A DNA stretch of 64,000 nucleotides from Clostridia bacterium. Its GTDB lineage: Bacteria > Bacillota > Clostridia > Oscillospirales > CAG-382. Made by a program: the position numbers and the translations under genes. Below the pieces are notes generated by a model. That model made no database searches. It worked only from the letters and a program-made list of their open reading frames with translations, and was not told the DNA's origin. Each line of letters starts with the position of its first letter. Positions within the stretch are counted from its first letter, which is position 1. Location of the stretch: NCBI GenBank assembly GCA_017429165.1, contig JAFRPL010000029.1, forward strand, positions 1 through 64,000, written 5' to 3'. Shown here one piece after another: positions 24,340-33,907 of the stretch.

Positions 24340-26883
24340 ATGAAAAAATCAAGAGTATTGATTTGCTTGATCATAGTGCTGGCGTTTCTTATGCAGGTCG
24401 CCTGCTCAAACACGCCCGCCGAAAACAGTTCGGCGGAAGGATCGACCGATAACGGAATGTCGGTCGACGACGGCGGCTCTTCCGAAGTCAGCGAAAGTCC
24501 TTCCGAAGAAAGCGAGGCCTCCGTAGAAGTCCCTACGCGCGCGCTGACTGCCGAAGAGCTTAAAGACCGCATAGAAGGCTCGTGGGCTGCGCAGATGATC
24601 GGCGTCACGTGGGGCGCGAGCACCGAATTCGGATATCAGGGAAGGATCATCCCCGTAAACGAAGTCCCCGCGTGGAAAGCGCAGATGATAAACGACGCGT
24701 TCGGCCAGGACGACCTTTACGTTGAGATACCTTTTTTGGACACTATGTATAAAGAAGGCGTCGACTGCTCCATAACCGCGCTCGCGGAAGCGTTCCGCGC
24801 CACGGAGTTCGGGCTCGATCACGCCAACTATCAGGGGCGCGCCAATCTGCGCGCGGGCATCCCCGCGCCTCAGAGCGGCAGCTACCTTTACAACTATCAT
24901 TGCGATGATATCGACTGGCAGATAGAGGCGGATTTCTTGGGCAACCTGTATCCCGGTCAGCCCGCCAGGGCGGCGGAGCGCGCATTTGAGATAGGGCACA
25001 TTATGAACTACGGCGACGGCGTCTACGGCGGCGTATATATCGCGGTGATGCACGCCGCGGCGTATACGGCGGAAAGCATCATGGATATTGCCGAAGCCGG
25101 ACGGCTCGCGATCCCCGAAGGTTCCAAATTCCGCGCCGTGCTCGACGACGTCACCGAATGCTATAACAGCGGCAAGGGCTGGCAGGAATGTTGGGATATC
25201 ATACAGACCAGATACGGCTCTTCCGCGAGATGCGTGAAATGGCGCGGTCTTGCGGCGAATATCGACGCCAAGCTCAACGCCGCATACGTGCATATGGGTC
25301 TGCTCTGGGGCAACGGCGACCTCGCCGAAACGATCAAGATCTCGATGCGCTGCGGTCAGGATTCCGATTGCAACCCCTCGAGCGCGGCGGGCGTGCTCGG
25401 CGCGTTCTACGGTATGTCGGGGCTTGCGGAAGAATACGTTTCCGCGCTCGATCGCTCCGGGACCGTGTTTTCCAACACCGAATACGATTTTGAAAAATGC
25501 ATAAAAGTCTCGTACGAGCTCGCGCTGCAAACGCTCGAAGCGATCGGCGCCGCCGAAAAAGACGGCGCGTACGCCGTGCCGGCTCCCGGCGTCGAAGCGG
25601 CTGTCGGTGCCGTTCCGCTCGAACAGTGGCCTTCGGACGAGATCACCGCTTACCTCACCGTATCGGTAGGCGCACGCGGCAAGATCCGCTTGGAAAGCGC
25701 GTACGCGCTGCCCGAAGGATACGAAGGCGATGTAACGCATTCCTTCGATATGGGCGACGGAATGGTGATACCGTTTATCACGGGCTCTTATGAATATTCC
25801 GCTGACGGCACTTACGAGATCCGTTATACCGCCAAAGCCGGAGATAAAGAATCTACCGCGTCCGTCACGGTCACGGTGACCGGCGCAGGTAACGGCGACA
25901 GGGGATTCATTATGACTCCCTCCTGCTCGACCAGAATGCCTGCGGGCGGCGGCAGCAAGGACATTTCCGTGATAGCGGACGGTTTCTATCCCGATTACGC
26001 GACCTGGCAGAGTTCGGAACAGTACGATACCTTTACCGGGGCGTATTCCGGCAGCGAATGGTTCGCGCTCGAATTCGATCATTCCGTACATGTTACGGAC
26101 GTGCTCTTTACCGAAGGTATGCATTTCAACAACGGCGGATGGTTCGATTCCGCTCCGTCGGTGCAGATACTCAAAGACGGCGCCTGGACCGACGCCGCGG
26201 CGGATTGCGACCCCGCTTACGGCGAACACAGCCCGTTCACGCATTTCAAATTCACGCTGGAGTCTCCCGAATGGTGCGAAGGCGTGCGCGTCATAGGCAA
26301 GCCCGGCGGAAGCGCCACGTTCGTTTCGTGTTCCGAACTGGACGTGATTTTCAACGAAGTAAAGGATCCCACGTATGGAGAAACGACTTCCGATCCCGCA
26401 AAGAACGCGGTGATAATCATATCGGTGACCGATCCCAAAGGGACCGGCTGCAAGGATATTGAGATAATACGCGACGGCTATATACCGTCTCGCGGCGACA
26501 ACTACGTGAGCGTTTCGTACGATACTTTCGCTTACGATTCGACCGATCACGAAGAATACGTGGGCTATGTGTTCCTGGGCCTGCAGAAGCTGGCGGCGGT
26601 GACGTTTACCGAAGGCGCCAATTTCCACGACGGCGGTTTCTTCAAGGACGGAAGCATCCGTGTTGAGATACTCGTCGACGGCGTGTGGCAGACCGCTGAA
26701 GCGACGCCCGACAAGCCGTACCCGGTAGGCAACACGCAGGGCGCTTTCGGCGCAGATTACGAAAGCTACCGTTTCGTGTTCGATTCTCCTGTCGAATGCA
26801 GCGGCGTGCGCATAATCGGTTCGGCCGGCGGGTCCATGCATTTCATCTCAGTCTCCGAACTTTCGGTCGAAGTCGCGGAATGA
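24340..26883 (+). CDS. Secreted lipoprotein with ADP-ribosylglycohydrolase fold and discoidin-like repeats
   Basis: An 847-residue lipoprotein. The signal peptide ends in a lipobox with Cys22 (MQVAC), then an acidic Ser/Glu linker to residue 65. Residues about 70-420 look like an ADP-ribosylglycohydrolase (ARH) domain: metal-ligand candidates D124/D125 in FGQDDLYVE and D341/D343 in GQDSDCNPSSAAGVLGA, the DxD-type motif of ARH enzymes. An Ig/PKD-like segment follows (about 430-525), then two similar F5/8-type (discoidin) domains (about 535-680 and 695-847), each with a TF/TEG...F.DGG or NGG motif. It probably sits on the outer surface; substrate could be ADP-ribosylated protein or a related N- or O-glycosidic bond. 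Own promoter and terminator. Confidence 0.85.
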   Translation: MKKSRVLICLIIVLAFLMQVACSNTPAENSSAEGSTDNGMSVDDGGSSEVSESPSEESEASVEVPTRALTAEELKDRIEGSWAAQMIGVTWGASTEFGYQGRIIPVNEVPAWKAQMINDAFGQDDLYVEIPFLDTMYKEGVDCSITALAEAFRATEFGLDHANYQGRANLRAGIPAPQSGSYLYNYHCDDIDWQIEADFLGNLYPGQPARAAERAFEIGHIMNYGDGVYGGVYIAVMHAAAYTAESIMDIAEAGRLAIPEGSKFRAVLDDVTECYNSGKGWQECWDIIQTRYGSSARCVKWRGLAANIDAKLNAAYVHMGLLWGNGDLAETIKISMRCGQDSDCNPSSAAGVLGAFYGMSGLAEEYVSALDRSGTVFSNTEYDFEKCIKVSYELALQTLEAIGAAEKDGAYAVPAPGVEAAVGAVPLEQWPSDEITAYLTVSVGARGKIRLESAYALPEGYEGDVTHSFDMGDGMVIPFITGSYEYSADGTYEIRYTAKAGDKESTASVTVTVTGAGNGDRGFIMTPSCSTRMPAGGGSKDISVIADGFYPDYATWQSSEQYDTFTGAYSGSEWFALEFDHSVHVTDVLFTEGMHFNNGGWFDSAPSVQILKDGAWTDAAADCDPAYGEHSPFTHFKFTLESPEWCEGVRVIGKPGGSATFVSCSELDVIFNEVKDPTYGETTSDPAKNAVIIISVTDPKGTGCKDIEIIRDGYIPSRGDNYVSVSYDTFAYDSTDHEEYVGYVFLGLQKLAAVTFTEGANFHDGGFFKDGSIRVEILVDGVWQTAEATPDKPYPVGNTQGAFGADYESYRFVFDSPVECSGVRIIGSAGGSMHFISVSELSVEVAE

Positions 26884-26912
26884 TTTAATAAAAGAAAAAC
26901 AGAACAAATTAC

Positions 26913-26939
26913 ACGGCGCCGCAGCACGGCGCCGTTTTT
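26913..26939 (+). terminator. Terminator after the ARH lipoprotein gene
   Basis: The perfect 9-base stem ACGGCGCCG (26913-26921) with CGGCGCCGT (26927-26935) has a CAGCA loop and five T from 26935. Confidence 0.9.
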
Positions 26940-26942
26940 CTG

Positions 26943-26971
26943 TTGCATTTCGGCTTTTTATATGGTACAAT
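26943..26971 (+). promoter_or_regulatory. Sigma-A promoter for the zinc-ribbon gene
   Basis: TTGCAT (26943-26948), a 17-base spacer and TACAAT (26966-26971) lie 29 bases upstream of the start at 27001, immediately after the preceding terminator. Confidence 0.7.
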
Positions 26972-27000
26972 GATATCATAAAAGCGAAAAGGGTGGTTTT

Positions 27001-27639
27001 ATGAACTGCAAAAACTGCGGAGCGTTCCTGCCGGACGGCGTCGAAAAGTGCGCCTATTGCGGCTGCGATCCCAAAAAGGGCAAAACAGGCAAAAAGAAGA
27101 CAACGATCATAATCATCGCGGCAGTCGCCGTAATTGCTGTCGCCGCCGCGGCTGTGTGCCTTGCGCTGTTTACGCGTTCCGGCGGGCTCGGAGCCGACAC
27201 GCCCGAAGAGGCGGTCGAAACGCTTATGAGCTCGATCTTTGGCGACGATATACGCACCGCGCTCGATATGATACCCGATTTTTTACTGACCGAGTTTTCG
27301 GAAAACTGGAACAAGGGCGGCGAATACAAAGAACGCGATTCAATAGCTCAGGCGTATTCGTACAGCGACGCCCGGATAAGAGTAAGGTCGCTAAAAGGCA
27401 GATTCGGTGTGTGTCTTGGCAAGAATGTATACCCTAAGCATATGGAGGAAGAATTCGCCGAACAGCTTGGCAAATTGGAGCGCCGCTATGCTGCAAAAGG
27501 ATTGGACGCCGGCAAAATAGAGGAAATCAACACCGTGGCATATTCATACACGATAACCGTTGCAAATAATGAAAAGGAGCTGACGGATGAGATCACCTGC
27601 GTCAAAATCGGCGGCAGATGGTTCGTCATAACGAATTGA
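27001..27639 (+). CDS. Zinc-ribbon single-pass membrane protein
   Basis: A 212-residue protein with an N-terminal cytosolic zinc ribbon (CKNCGAFLPDGVEKCAYCGC; Cys pairs at residues 3/6 and 17/20), a Lys-rich linker, one membrane helix (about residues 35-58), and an extracytoplasmic domain of about 150 residues. That domain starts with DTPEEAVETLMSSIFGDD and resembles the NTF2-like/DUF4878 type domains of such proteins. The function is unknown; similar proteins are common in gut Clostridia. It overlaps the next lipoprotein gene by one base (TGATG), indicating coupled expression. Confidence 0.82.
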   Translation: MNCKNCGAFLPDGVEKCAYCGCDPKKGKTGKKKTTIIIIAAVAVIAVAAAAVCLALFTRSGGLGADTPEEAVETLMSSIFGDDIRTALDMIPDFLLTEFSENWNKGGEYKERDSIAQAYSYSDARIRVRSLKGRFGVCLGKNVYPKHMEEEFAEQLGKLERRYAAKGLDAGKIEEINTVAYSYTITVANNEKELTDEITCVKIGGRWFVITN

Positions 27640-30257
27640 TGAAAAGATTTGTCTTATTACTGCTCGCGCTGTGCCTGCTCGTTTCGGCTGTCGCCTGCGC
27701 CGCGCCGGGTCCGGAAAGTTCCGGATCTCAGGAAGACGTTTCGGTTGAGGATGAAAGTTCCGCCGGGCCCGTTACGGAAGACAGTTCCGAAGAAATAAGT
27801 ATCCCCGAATGCGAAAAGAAGGCCGAGATCGACGCGCTTTATCAAGGCGAAGTCGAAAAAGACCTTCCGCGCGCCAACGCGCTTTTGGGCAGGCCGTACG
27901 GCGTAAACGCGCGCGTAAGCAGCTCGTATCCGGACCGCGGAAACCTGCTTTCGGACGGCGCGGTCCCTGAAAGTTTCAACAATTATTCCTGGATCGGCTT
28001 TGAAACCGGCACCTGCCGGATAGATTTCGATCTGGGCGAAGTATGTGAAAAAATAGGCGCGTTCCGCGCCGTGTTCCTTTCGCAGACCGAATACGCGATC
28101 TACCTGCCGCAGGACGTCACCGTTTATATTTCCGAAGACGGCGAAAATTTCGTAAAGATCTGCAAAATGAGCGGGATATCCGATCCGGAGCGCGCCCAGA
28201 CCTACGATTTTGAGTTCAATCTCGGCGAGTACGTCAATGCGAGATACGTGCGGTTCTGGTTCAGGTGCGCCGCGGGGTTCGCTTTCCTGGGCGAACTGGA
28301 AGCGTACGTTTACGGGGCCGAACGCGACGATAGCCTTGACCTCGTGAGCGTTTACCCCGAATACACGACTCCGCATTGCGAACCCGAATTCCGCCTCGAC
28401 GGCAGCGCGGAAGAAAAGAACCTGGCGCTCGGCGCCGAAGTCCACGCGATGTCGTTTGCAATGATCACCAAAAAGAACGTCGACGGCTACGCCAACGTTC
28501 AGGATACTTCCATCCTTTGCGACGGCAAGACGCTCAAAGCGCCTGCGTGGGATTCCGACCTTAGCTTCCGTATGACGCGCGGCGACGGCAGGGAGATCAC
28601 GTTCGACCTCGGCTACGCGTCATCCGTAAGCCGTTTTTCGGCGCAGTCGATATATATACCTTCCTGGGCCGTTTTCCCGCCCGACGACATATGCGTTTCG
28701 GTTTCCGCCGACGGCGAAGAGTGGCAGAGCGTCGCCGTTATGAGCGTGGATAAAGCGCTGCTCGACGGCAGCAACCGGCTCATTGAATTCGAAGCGGACG
28801 CCGGAGCTGTCTATATCGCGCGGTTCGTAAGGTTCACTTTCCTGTTCAACACGCACACCGCGTTCACCGAATTCTGCATATTCGGCACGGAAAAAGCGCT
28901 TGAAAACGCAATAATGCCCGACAGTTCGGCAAGCGGCGGAAAAATGCCGTACTCGTATCCCGACCCCGGCAAAATCGGCGGCGCGCAGAACATACTCTGC
29001 TCGTACCTGTGCAACACCAAGAGCGCGTGCGGAGTGTATTCCGAAATGCTCACCGCGCAGGATTATTTAAACATTATAGGGTATTATGAGGAAGGCGAGC
29101 TCAAAGACGTCATATTCGAAAATATGGTCATAACGCCGCATAACAATTTCGCTTCCGCAAGCGAACGCGAACTGCTCAAGGGCTGGACCCCGTATTTCGA
29201 AACGCAGTTCACCAAAGACCGCGGTATCGAAGCCATTTCACAGGCGGCGGAAGAGATCGCAAAAGCCAAAGGCGACGCGGAATACAAGGAAGGCATATAC
29301 CTTTCGGTGATCCGTCCGCGCGCGGTGCTTGACGGAAAAGTCAACACGTTCGGCGATATAGACGGCGACGGGATCGACGAATCGTTCGATTCGCTCGAAA
29401 ACCGCAAAAAGGTGATCCGCTGGGAAGTCGATATGCAGCTGGAATGGCTTTCGCAGATCGACGCGCCCAACGTAAAGCTTATGGGGTTCTACTGGCTTTC
29501 GGAAGCGCTGTACTACGACGAGCCCGACGAAATAGAGATAGTCAAATACGCCATTGATTACGTGCATTCCAAGGGATATCTTATGTTTTGGATCCCGTAC
29601 TACAACGCGGCGGGCTGGAACACCTGGCGCGAACTGGGGTTTGATTTCGCCTGCCTGCAGCCCAACTATTCGTTCTCGTCCGAAGCAGACGAGGGCCGGC
29701 TGCGCGCCGCGGCGCTCAAAGCCAAGCTCTACGGAATGTCGGTGGAGGTGGAACTGAACAACGCAAATAGCGACGAAAACGTGCGCCGTTACAAAGAATA
29801 TCTGCTGGCGTCGCTCGAATACGGCCACAATGAAACTACCAAGATCTATTATCTGGGCGGCGTGCCTTCGGATCTCATCGCGGCAAGAGACAGCGCGTAC
29901 GGATACGAAAATTCCATATACTATGACACGTATCTCTATTCCAAGGGCCTGCTCGACAAGTCGGACTATAAGACCGATCCCGAAATACCGTTTGCCGCGC
30001 CTTACGGCGAGAATATGACCGGCAAGGCGGGCAAGCGCATCACCGGGAAGATAAACGTGGAAAGCGAATACAGGTATGTTTTGACGGTCACGGTTCAGCC
30101 GAAGTACGGCTCGCTGCAGCTCTACGCCGACGGCAGAGTCATCTATATGCCCGAAAGGGGATTCTACGGCGAAGACTGTTTCTGCGTGGCGGCGAAATAC
30201 CTCACGGGAGTGAGCGAAGACGTGCGCATAGATATCACGGTCGAATACGTCCCGTAA
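27639..30257 (+). CDS. DUF4855 lipoprotein with two discoidin-like domains
   Basis: An 872-residue lipoprotein: lipobox Cys20 (VSAVAC), acidic Ser/Glu linker, two F5/8 type C-like domains (about residues 85-225 and 265-430), a DUF4855 domain (about 446-742, from GGAQNILCSYLC to IYYLGGVPSDL) and a C-terminal Ig-like (Big_9-type) domain with YMPERGFYGEDCF. DUF4855 looks like a TIM-barrel glycosidase (GDIDGDGIDES, KLMGFYWLSEALYY, GYLMFWIPYYNAAGW), but activity is unproven to my knowledge. The ATG at 27639 overlaps the TGA of the preceding gene; the in-frame GTG at 27618 lies inside that gene. A paralogue is encoded convergently at 30322-33864. Confidence 0.88.
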   Translation: MKRFVLLLLALCLLVSAVACAAPGPESSGSQEDVSVEDESSAGPVTEDSSEEISIPECEKKAEIDALYQGEVEKDLPRANALLGRPYGVNARVSSSYPDRGNLLSDGAVPESFNNYSWIGFETGTCRIDFDLGEVCEKIGAFRAVFLSQTEYAIYLPQDVTVYISEDGENFVKICKMSGISDPERAQTYDFEFNLGEYVNARYVRFWFRCAAGFAFLGELEAYVYGAERDDSLDLVSVYPEYTTPHCEPEFRLDGSAEEKNLALGAEVHAMSFAMITKKNVDGYANVQDTSILCDGKTLKAPAWDSDLSFRMTRGDGREITFDLGYASSVSRFSAQSIYIPSWAVFPPDDICVSVSADGEEWQSVAVMSVDKALLDGSNRLIEFEADAGAVYIARFVRFTFLFNTHTAFTEFCIFGTEKALENAIMPDSSASGGKMPYSYPDPGKIGGAQNILCSYLCNTKSACGVYSEMLTAQDYLNIIGYYEEGELKDVIFENMVITPHNNFASASERELLKGWTPYFETQFTKDRGIEAISQAAEEIAKAKGDAEYKEGIYLSVIRPRAVLDGKVNTFGDIDGDGIDESFDSLENRKKVIRWEVDMQLEWLSQIDAPNVKLMGFYWLSEALYYDEPDEIEIVKYAIDYVHSKGYLMFWIPYYNAAGWNTWRELGFDFACLQPNYSFSSEADEGRLRAAALKAKLYGMSVEVELNNANSDENVRRYKEYLLASLEYGHNETTKIYYLGGVPSDLIAARDSAYGYENSIYYDTYLYSKGLLDKSDYKTDPEIPFAAPYGENMTGKAGKRITGKINVESEYRYVLTVTVQPKYGSLQLYADGRVIYMPERGFYGEDCFCVAAKYLTGVSEDVRIDITVEYVP

Positions 30258-30272
30258 ACAAAGTAAAAATAT

Positions 30273-30309
30273 ACGCGGCTTTCGTAGTTTTACGAAAGCC
30301 GCGTTTTTT
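30273..30309. terminator. Bidirectional terminator between the two DUF4855 genes
   Basis: The 13-base perfect stem CGCGGCTTTCGTA (30274-30286) with TACGAAAGCCGCG (30291-30303) has a GTTT loop, six T on the plus side and A/T-rich sequence on the other. Confidence 0.9.
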
Positions 30310-30321
30310 ACTTGAGCGCCG

Positions 30322-33300
30322 TCATTTTATTGTCACGGTCACCGTCGCCGGGTCGGAATAGTCGAGCCCGACCGAGTAGGATACCGTGAACGTGTCTTTG
30401 CCGGTATAACCCTTGTTGGGGTAGTAGGTGTAGGTGCCGTCCGCCTCAAGAGTCAGAGTGCCGTGGTCGGGCATCTTGACCACCTTGAACACCGCGCTTT
30501 CGCCGACGTTGGTGCCTGCTGCGCTCGAATAGGGTTTGCCCGCGTTGCAGGTCACGCTGCGGTTGGAAAGCTTTTTGGGCTTGAGCACCATCGTGCCCTT
30601 AATGAACTGGTAGGTGTAATCGTATATCTGCCTCTGATCGGCGTCGCTCGATCTTGCAAAGCTCTGCAGACTTGCGCCTATATAGTACAGATGCGGGCAG
30701 CCGGACTGATATCCGAGCTTGAAGCCCTGCTTTAGATATTCGAAATAGCGCTGCTTGTAGCGTATATCCAGCGCAACGCGGTGATCCATTTCTATTTCCA
30801 GGCACATGCCTCCCGTCTGAGCTATGCGCGCCGCGGCGGGGATGCGCGTATCGGGAACGTCGGTGTTGAACGCGTAGTTGGGCTGCAGGCAGGCGACGTC
30901 AAAGCCGTATTTCTGCCATTCCGTCCAGCCGTTCGCCGTGAAATAGGGTATCCAGAAGAACACGCTGCCTCTTGAATGGATGGCGTCCGCGACCGCGTTG
31001 GTTATGACTTCGTCGCCGCTGTTCATCGATTCGTTGTACCAATAGTAGCCGCCGAATTCGATATTGACGTAATTGTGCTTTGCGCGCTCGGTTTCGAACT
31101 TTTCCATCCACCACAAAAGCACTTTTATCTTGCCGGCAGTAGTCGAAAGGTCTTCGCTCTTGCCGTCGCCGTCGATATCGCCGAAATTGTCGCAGCTGGG
31201 ATAATACAGCGATACGTAATACTTGACTTTATAGCTGCTCGGAAGGTTCAGCTTCTGTTTCAGCGTTCCCGCCGCCGATTCAAGCGCGGGGATGTTCTGG
31301 TTCGGGTCGAAGAGCTGCGATATCAGCCATTCGGCGTCGCTCTTGTTGTATCTGAGTACGCCGCCGGTGCCGCCGCCGAGCCCGGAGGGGAATCCGCCGG
31401 ACATTAAAAACAGCGCGCCGTCGAACATGGTGTCGTCATATTTACCGTCGGTGCCGAGATGCCCGAGTATGGGCAGCAGATCGTCTGCGCTGGGGTGTCT
31501 GCTCGTGCCGTGGTATGCAAGGTAAATATCCTTTGCGCCCAGAGTCGCGTCGTATTCGCCCCACGTAAGCTCGCCTGACGCCGAGCCCCATTCCACGTCG
31601 GTGAATTCCGCTAATCCGGCGTTATTTGCGAGCGGCGTGCCGGATTCCACTTCTTTCTTGCCGGTGACTTCCAGCTCGTCAACGCCTGCCCAGCCGGAAA
31701 CGTCGACTACAAAGCAGACGAATCTCGCCGCCACGGGCGTTTCGAGCGTGAGCGTGCCGCTGAGGCGCGCGCCGTCTCTTGTGTTGTCGATCGGTATACC
31801 GCCGGCGGAATACCATTTGACGGCGTCGGTCGAAACGAGCACGGGTATGGAGGCAGGGGCGTAAACCGCCCACGATTTCTGCTGCATCATTTCGCCTTTG
31901 AACGAGTATACGGTGCTCAGATTGGTCAGATCGAAGAAAATAAACCGTTTTCCGCCGCCGTACATCTTAAAGTATTTGCCGCCGTGGAAATCGAGATCGT
32001 TCGCGTATACGCCGTCGGTGAGTATCGGCGACGAAGCGGGCGTGTTGTTTTCCGCGTTGACGCCGGACGACGCTGCGTAGTAGATCTGCGGACGCTTGGC
32101 TTTGATAAGATCGGTCACGAGTTTGTAAAACTGATCCGAGCTTGGCCAGTAGGTGTTTTCGGTGACAGTCGGGAACCTTACGGGCGGATACACATCGCCT
32201 TCGTAGAGACGGCTGTCGTTATAGGCGTACGCCGCGACTTCGTCGATAAGGACCATGTCGCTGCCTTCGGTGATTAGTGTGAAGCGCACGTATTTGGCGC
32301 TCACCGTATTGGGGAGTTCGGCGATAAACGTGAAATCTTTCTGGCTTCCCACGGGCGCGTAGCACCGCGCGAGCTGTTTCCAGCTGTTTCCGTCGGAAGA
32401 GACGGAGAATATCACGCATCGCGGGTATTCTATATTGCCCGCGCCGGTGGAATAGGCGTGCAGTTCGAACGCGGCGATATCGGTCGCCTTTGAACCTATG
32501 GGCACGGTGATGTTTATATCTTTGCCGCCGGAGAATCCCACCCAGGTGTTTTCGTCGATATTCGCGCCGGTATATGTGTCGGTCAGCATGCCGCCTTTAT
32601 CGGGGAAAGAGCCGTTGGGCTTGATATCGGTGCGGTACGATTTTTTTGCCAGGATGTCGACTCTCGCCTGAGTCTTGTCGGGTGTGCCGGTCTTTACTGA
32701 ACTGATCGCCGCTTTCAGCGAGGATTCGGTAAACGATTCGTTGTCGTACAATCTGCGTATCACCTCTTCTGCGGAATCTTTGTGTTCTATTTCGGCTATG
32801 GCGTAGACCGAAAGCTCGTCGAGGAACAGCCACGCGCCGCCCCTTTGGAAATGGAACCTGACGTAGCGGCATTCGACGCCTTTGGTCAGCTCGAGCGTAA
32901 AAGTGCGCGCCGAATCGTCGGGGAATTCGGCGGGGCTCTTCAGATCGCCGGCGGTCTTCCAGTTCTTTTTGTCATTGGAATACTGCACCGTCACCTTTGA
33001 AGGCGGACATACGCCCGCGGAACGGTTGCTCATACAGTCGGCTTCGAAGCGGTAGACTTCCGGCGTCACTGCGCCGAGATCTATCGTTACGTCGCATACG
33101 GTGGAGCCGCTGTTGAGCAGATATCCCGCGTAGTTGGGATCGCTGTAGCTTACGCCGGAACGGGCGGATATGACGCCGTCGGTGAGCTGCATGCCGTAGG
33201 AATCCTGATACTGTTCGTCGGGCGCGGGATCGCTGGCGTAGGATTTGCCGAGCGACACGCAGACAGGTCCCATTTCGGGCGGTTCGCTCGGTTCTTCACT

Positions 33301-33864
33301 CGGCTCTTCGCTCGGCTCTTCGCTCGGTTCCTCGCTGGGTTCCTCGCTCGGTTCGGCGGAAGGTTCTTCGCTGGATTCCTCTTTGGATTCTTCCTTGGAA
33401 GGCTCTTCCTTGGATTCTTCTTTGGATTCTTCTTTGGATTCTTCCGCGGAGGATTCTTCCTCGCTTATCTCTTCGCTCGGTTCAGCCGAAGGCTCTTCCG
33501 AAGGTTCTTCCGAAGGCTCTTCCGAAGGCTCTTCCGAAGGCTCCGCAGAAGGTTCCTCGCTGGGTTCCTCGCTCGGTCCTTCGGAAGATCCTTCGCTTAT
33601 TGCTTCAGAAGGCTCTTCCGATACCGGTTCCGATACCGGTTCCGATACCGGTTCGTCCGCGGAACTTTCCGGGGGAACGGAACTTTCTTCTGCGGCGCTG
33701 CTTTCCTCGCCTTCGCTCTGCGCGCTTTCGGTCGACAAAATTTCGCTCTGTTCTTCCGGAACGGAAGATTCTTCTGCTGCCGGGCCGCACGAAGCGAGCA
33801 GCGCGCACAGCAGGCACGCGCAGAGAATGAGCGATACGAATCGTTTTGCTGAAATTGAAATCAT
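30322..33864 (-). CDS. DUF4855 lipoprotein on a long Ser-Glu-Pro stalk
   Basis: An 1180-residue lipoprotein, lipobox Cys26 (LLASC). Residues about 30-195 are a low-complexity acidic stalk of SEEP, SAEP and SKEE units, which probably holds the rest away from the membrane through the cell wall. Three F5/8 type C-like domains follow (about 200-355, 400-545, 600-735), then DUF4855 (about 778-1065) with the same GDIDGDGKSED, YYWYNESM and FWIPYFTANGW motifs as the paralogue, and a C-terminal Ig-like domain with YTYYPNKGYTGKDTFTVSY. The extra discoidin domain and stalk distinguish it from the 27639 gene. It likely binds and processes an extracellular glycan; the enzyme activity is inference. Confidence 0.88.
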   Translation of the reverse strand: MISISAKRFVSLILCACLLCALLASCGPAAEESSVPEEQSEILSTESAQSEGEESSAAEESSVPPESSADEPVSEPVSEPVSEEPSEAISEGSSEGPSEEPSEEPSAEPSEEPSEEPSEEPSEEPSAEPSEEISEEESSAEESKEESKEESKEEPSKEESKEESSEEPSAEPSEEPSEEPSEEPSEEPSEEPSEPPEMGPVCVSLGKSYASDPAPDEQYQDSYGMQLTDGVISARSGVSYSDPNYAGYLLNSGSTVCDVTIDLGAVTPEVYRFEADCMSNRSAGVCPPSKVTVQYSNDKKNWKTAGDLKSPAEFPDDSARTFTLELTKGVECRYVRFHFQRGGAWLFLDELSVYAIAEIEHKDSAEEVIRRLYDNESFTESSLKAAISSVKTGTPDKTQARVDILAKKSYRTDIKPNGSFPDKGGMLTDTYTGANIDENTWVGFSGGKDINITVPIGSKATDIAAFELHAYSTGAGNIEYPRCVIFSVSSDGNSWKQLARCYAPVGSQKDFTFIAELPNTVSAKYVRFTLITEGSDMVLIDEVAAYAYNDSRLYEGDVYPPVRFPTVTENTYWPSSDQFYKLVTDLIKAKRPQIYYAASSGVNAENNTPASSPILTDGVYANDLDFHGGKYFKMYGGGKRFIFFDLTNLSTVYSFKGEMMQQKSWAVYAPASIPVLVSTDAVKWYSAGGIPIDNTRDGARLSGTLTLETPVAARFVCFVVDVSGWAGVDELEVTGKKEVESGTPLANNAGLAEFTDVEWGSASGELTWGEYDATLGAKDIYLAYHGTSRHPSADDLLPILGHLGTDGKYDDTMFDGALFLMSGGFPSGLGGGTGGVLRYNKSDAEWLISQLFDPNQNIPALESAAGTLKQKLNLPSSYKVKYYVSLYYPSCDNFGDIDGDGKSEDLSTTAGKIKVLLWWMEKFETERAKHNYVNIEFGGYYWYNESMNSGDEVITNAVADAIHSRGSVFFWIPYFTANGWTEWQKYGFDVACLQPNYAFNTDVPDTRIPAAARIAQTGGMCLEIEMDHRVALDIRYKQRYFEYLKQGFKLGYQSGCPHLYYIGASLQSFARSSDADQRQIYDYTYQFIKGTMVLKPKKLSNRSVTCNAGKPYSSAAGTNVGESAVFKVVKMPDHGTLTLEADGTYTYYPNKGYTGKDTFTVSYSVGLDYSDPATVTVTIK
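33279..33654. repeat. In-gene tandem repeat encoding the acidic stalk
   Basis: About 375 bases made of imperfect 12-base units (forms of GGTTCTTCGCTC and GGCTCTTCCGAA on the plus strand) encode SEEP/SAEP/SKEE repeats, residues about 71-195 of the stalk protein. Three exact copies of GGTTCCGATACC end the array. Such tracts change length easily by slippage or recombination. Confidence 0.9.
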
Positions 33865-33907
33865 TGTAGAGACCTCCGCTGACGTCCGCGTGCGGGCACG
33901 AAGCCCT

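Noticed and set aside
24406-26841. 811-codon open frame on the minus strand opposite the ARH lipoprotein gene
   Set aside because: Arg/His/Ala-rich composition, no motifs and no ribosome binding site; it mirrors the codon bias of the real gene on the plus strand, which has a signal peptide, promoter and terminator.
33279-33654. CRISPR array
   Set aside because: The repeats are contiguous 12-base codon repeats inside a gene, without unique spacers.
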